A stretch of 5,739 nucleotides of DNA from Bacteroidota bacterium (GTDB taxonomy: Bacteria; Bacteroidota; Bacteroidia; Cytophagales; Cyclobacteriaceae): assembly GCA_024643595.1 (NCBI GenBank), contig JAHEMS010000118.1:3312-9050 (forward strand). Direction: 5' to 3'. The notes beneath the pieces are model-generated. The model was not told the DNA's origin. It ran no database searches and saw nothing but the letters and a program-made list of their open reading frames with translations. Below are positions 5,327-5,739 of this stretch, piece by piece (within the stretch, counting starts at the first letter, position 1; every line of letters starts with the position of its first letter). The position numbers were made by a program, and so were the translations under genes.

Positions 5327-5359
5327 CCCTTCTTAACTTCGGTTGAGGAGGGTTTTTTT
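5327..5359 (+). terminator. Intrinsic terminator of rpsT with UUCG tetraloop
   Basis: CCCTTCTTAAC (5327-5337) pairs over all 11 positions (two of them G-T wobbles) with GTTGAGGAGGG (5342-5352) around the loop TTCG (5338-5341), closed by C-G: the extra-stable cUUCGg tetraloop. Seven T residues follow (5353-5359). It is a textbook rho-independent terminator on the plus strand; the sequence left of the stem is T-rich, not A-rich, so it should not work on the opposite strand. Confidence 0.93.
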
Positions 5360-5421
5360 ATGTGTGAAACTGCCCGGGTCAAAAATTCCCTAACTTAGTT
5401 TTATAAAATTTTCTCCGGCAC

Positions 5422-5739
5422 ATGAAAATCGAGGACAGCACCCCACTCAAAATTAAAAGCTGGTCACCTGAAGATCGCCCTCGCGAGAAATTATTACTGA
5501 AAGGTACCTCAGCACTTTCTGAAGCTGAATTAGTAGCCATTTTAATCGGATCTGGTACTTCTAAAATAAGTGCCGTTGAATTGTCAAAGAAAATTTTACT
5601 TCAAGCAAACAATAATCTGAATGAATTGGCCAGACTTTCCATTAAGGACCTTATGAAAATAAAAGGTATCGGTGAGGCTAAAGCCATTACCATAGTAGCA
5701 GCGCTTGAACTGGGCCGAAGAAGAAAAGAACAAGATCCG
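5422..5739 (+). CDS. radC: RadC family (UPF0758/JAB domain) protein, N-terminal part (cut by window edge)
   Basis: An open frame of 106 codons runs from the ATG at 5422 off the window end. The sequence is typical of the N-terminal half of RadC: IKSWSPEDRPREKLLLKG (11-28), then ALSEAELVAILIGSGT (31-46), and a helix-hairpin-helix region LMKIKGIGEAKAITIVAALE (78-97) ending in LGRRRK. The C-terminal JAB/MPN metal-binding domain, which would carry the HxHPSGD-type motif, lies beyond the window, so integrity cannot be judged. The name comes from an old repair-mutant assignment; a direct role in DNA repair is not established and the true function is uncertain. The gene follows the rpsT terminator and so must have its own promoter; the nearest -7-like match is TAGTTTTA (5396-5403), with no TTTG at the right distance. 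No Shine-Dalgarno sequence precedes the ATG. Confidence 0.93.
   Translation, partial: MKIEDSTPLKIKSWSPEDRPREKLLLKGTSALSEAELVAILIGSGTSKISAVELSKKILLQANNNLNELARLSIKDLMKIKGIGEAKAITIVAALELGRRRKEQDP

Noticed and set aside
5399..5408. Palindrome TTTTATAAAA upstream of radC
   Set aside because: A 10-base self-complementary A/T run is common by chance in AT-rich intergenic DNA and has no further support.

Overview
The window looks like a stretch of a Bacteroidota chromosome, probably Cytophagales-like. Three things suggest this. Several proteins resemble families typical of that phylum. No start codon has a convincing Shine-Dalgarno sequence. The best promoter matches follow the Bacteroidota primary-sigma pattern (TTTG, a spacer of 19-20 bases, then TAnnTTTG). 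Base composition is moderately AT-rich. The genus is inference. I see no tRNA, rRNA, CRISPR array, insertion sequence or phage gene. Both window edges cut a gene.

Layout. Positions 1-206 (minus) hold the N-terminal part of an ECF-type RNA polymerase sigma factor. Diverging from it, a plus-strand pair encodes a secreted GH16 beta-glucanase (294-1082) and, 11 bases later, a small secreted NTF2-like/DUF4440-type protein (1094-1522). That pair meets, with only two bases between stop codons, a minus-strand gene (1525-2118) for a signal-peptide, coiled-coil, membrane-anchor, coiled-coil protein of unknown function. A 257-base AT-rich gap with a promoter candidate separates this gene from another minus-strand gene (2376-3344), which encodes a secreted zinc-dependent phospholipase C/S1-P1 nuclease-fold enzyme. 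Only 30 bases away and divergent lies a secreted M1-family zinc aminopeptidase (3375-4979). Then come rpsT (ribosomal protein S20, 5043-5297), with a strong promoter and a strong UUCG-capped terminator, and the start of radC (5422 to the window end).

How the parts relate. Three predicted exported hydrolases (beta-glucan, phosphodiester/phospholipid and peptide substrates) lie close together, which fits a polymer-degrading or scavenging lifestyle. They do not form one operon and lack the SusC/SusD pair that would mark a polysaccharide utilisation locus. rpsT and radC are housekeeping genes unrelated to them. The most noteworthy structures are regulatory: a terminator-like hairpin whose T-tract is also the -7 box of rpsT, a 13-base palindrome in the 30-base gap between the phospholipase-like and aminopeptidase genes, and an inverted repeat spanning two convergent stop codons. 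I did not find a convincing previously undescribed system here.
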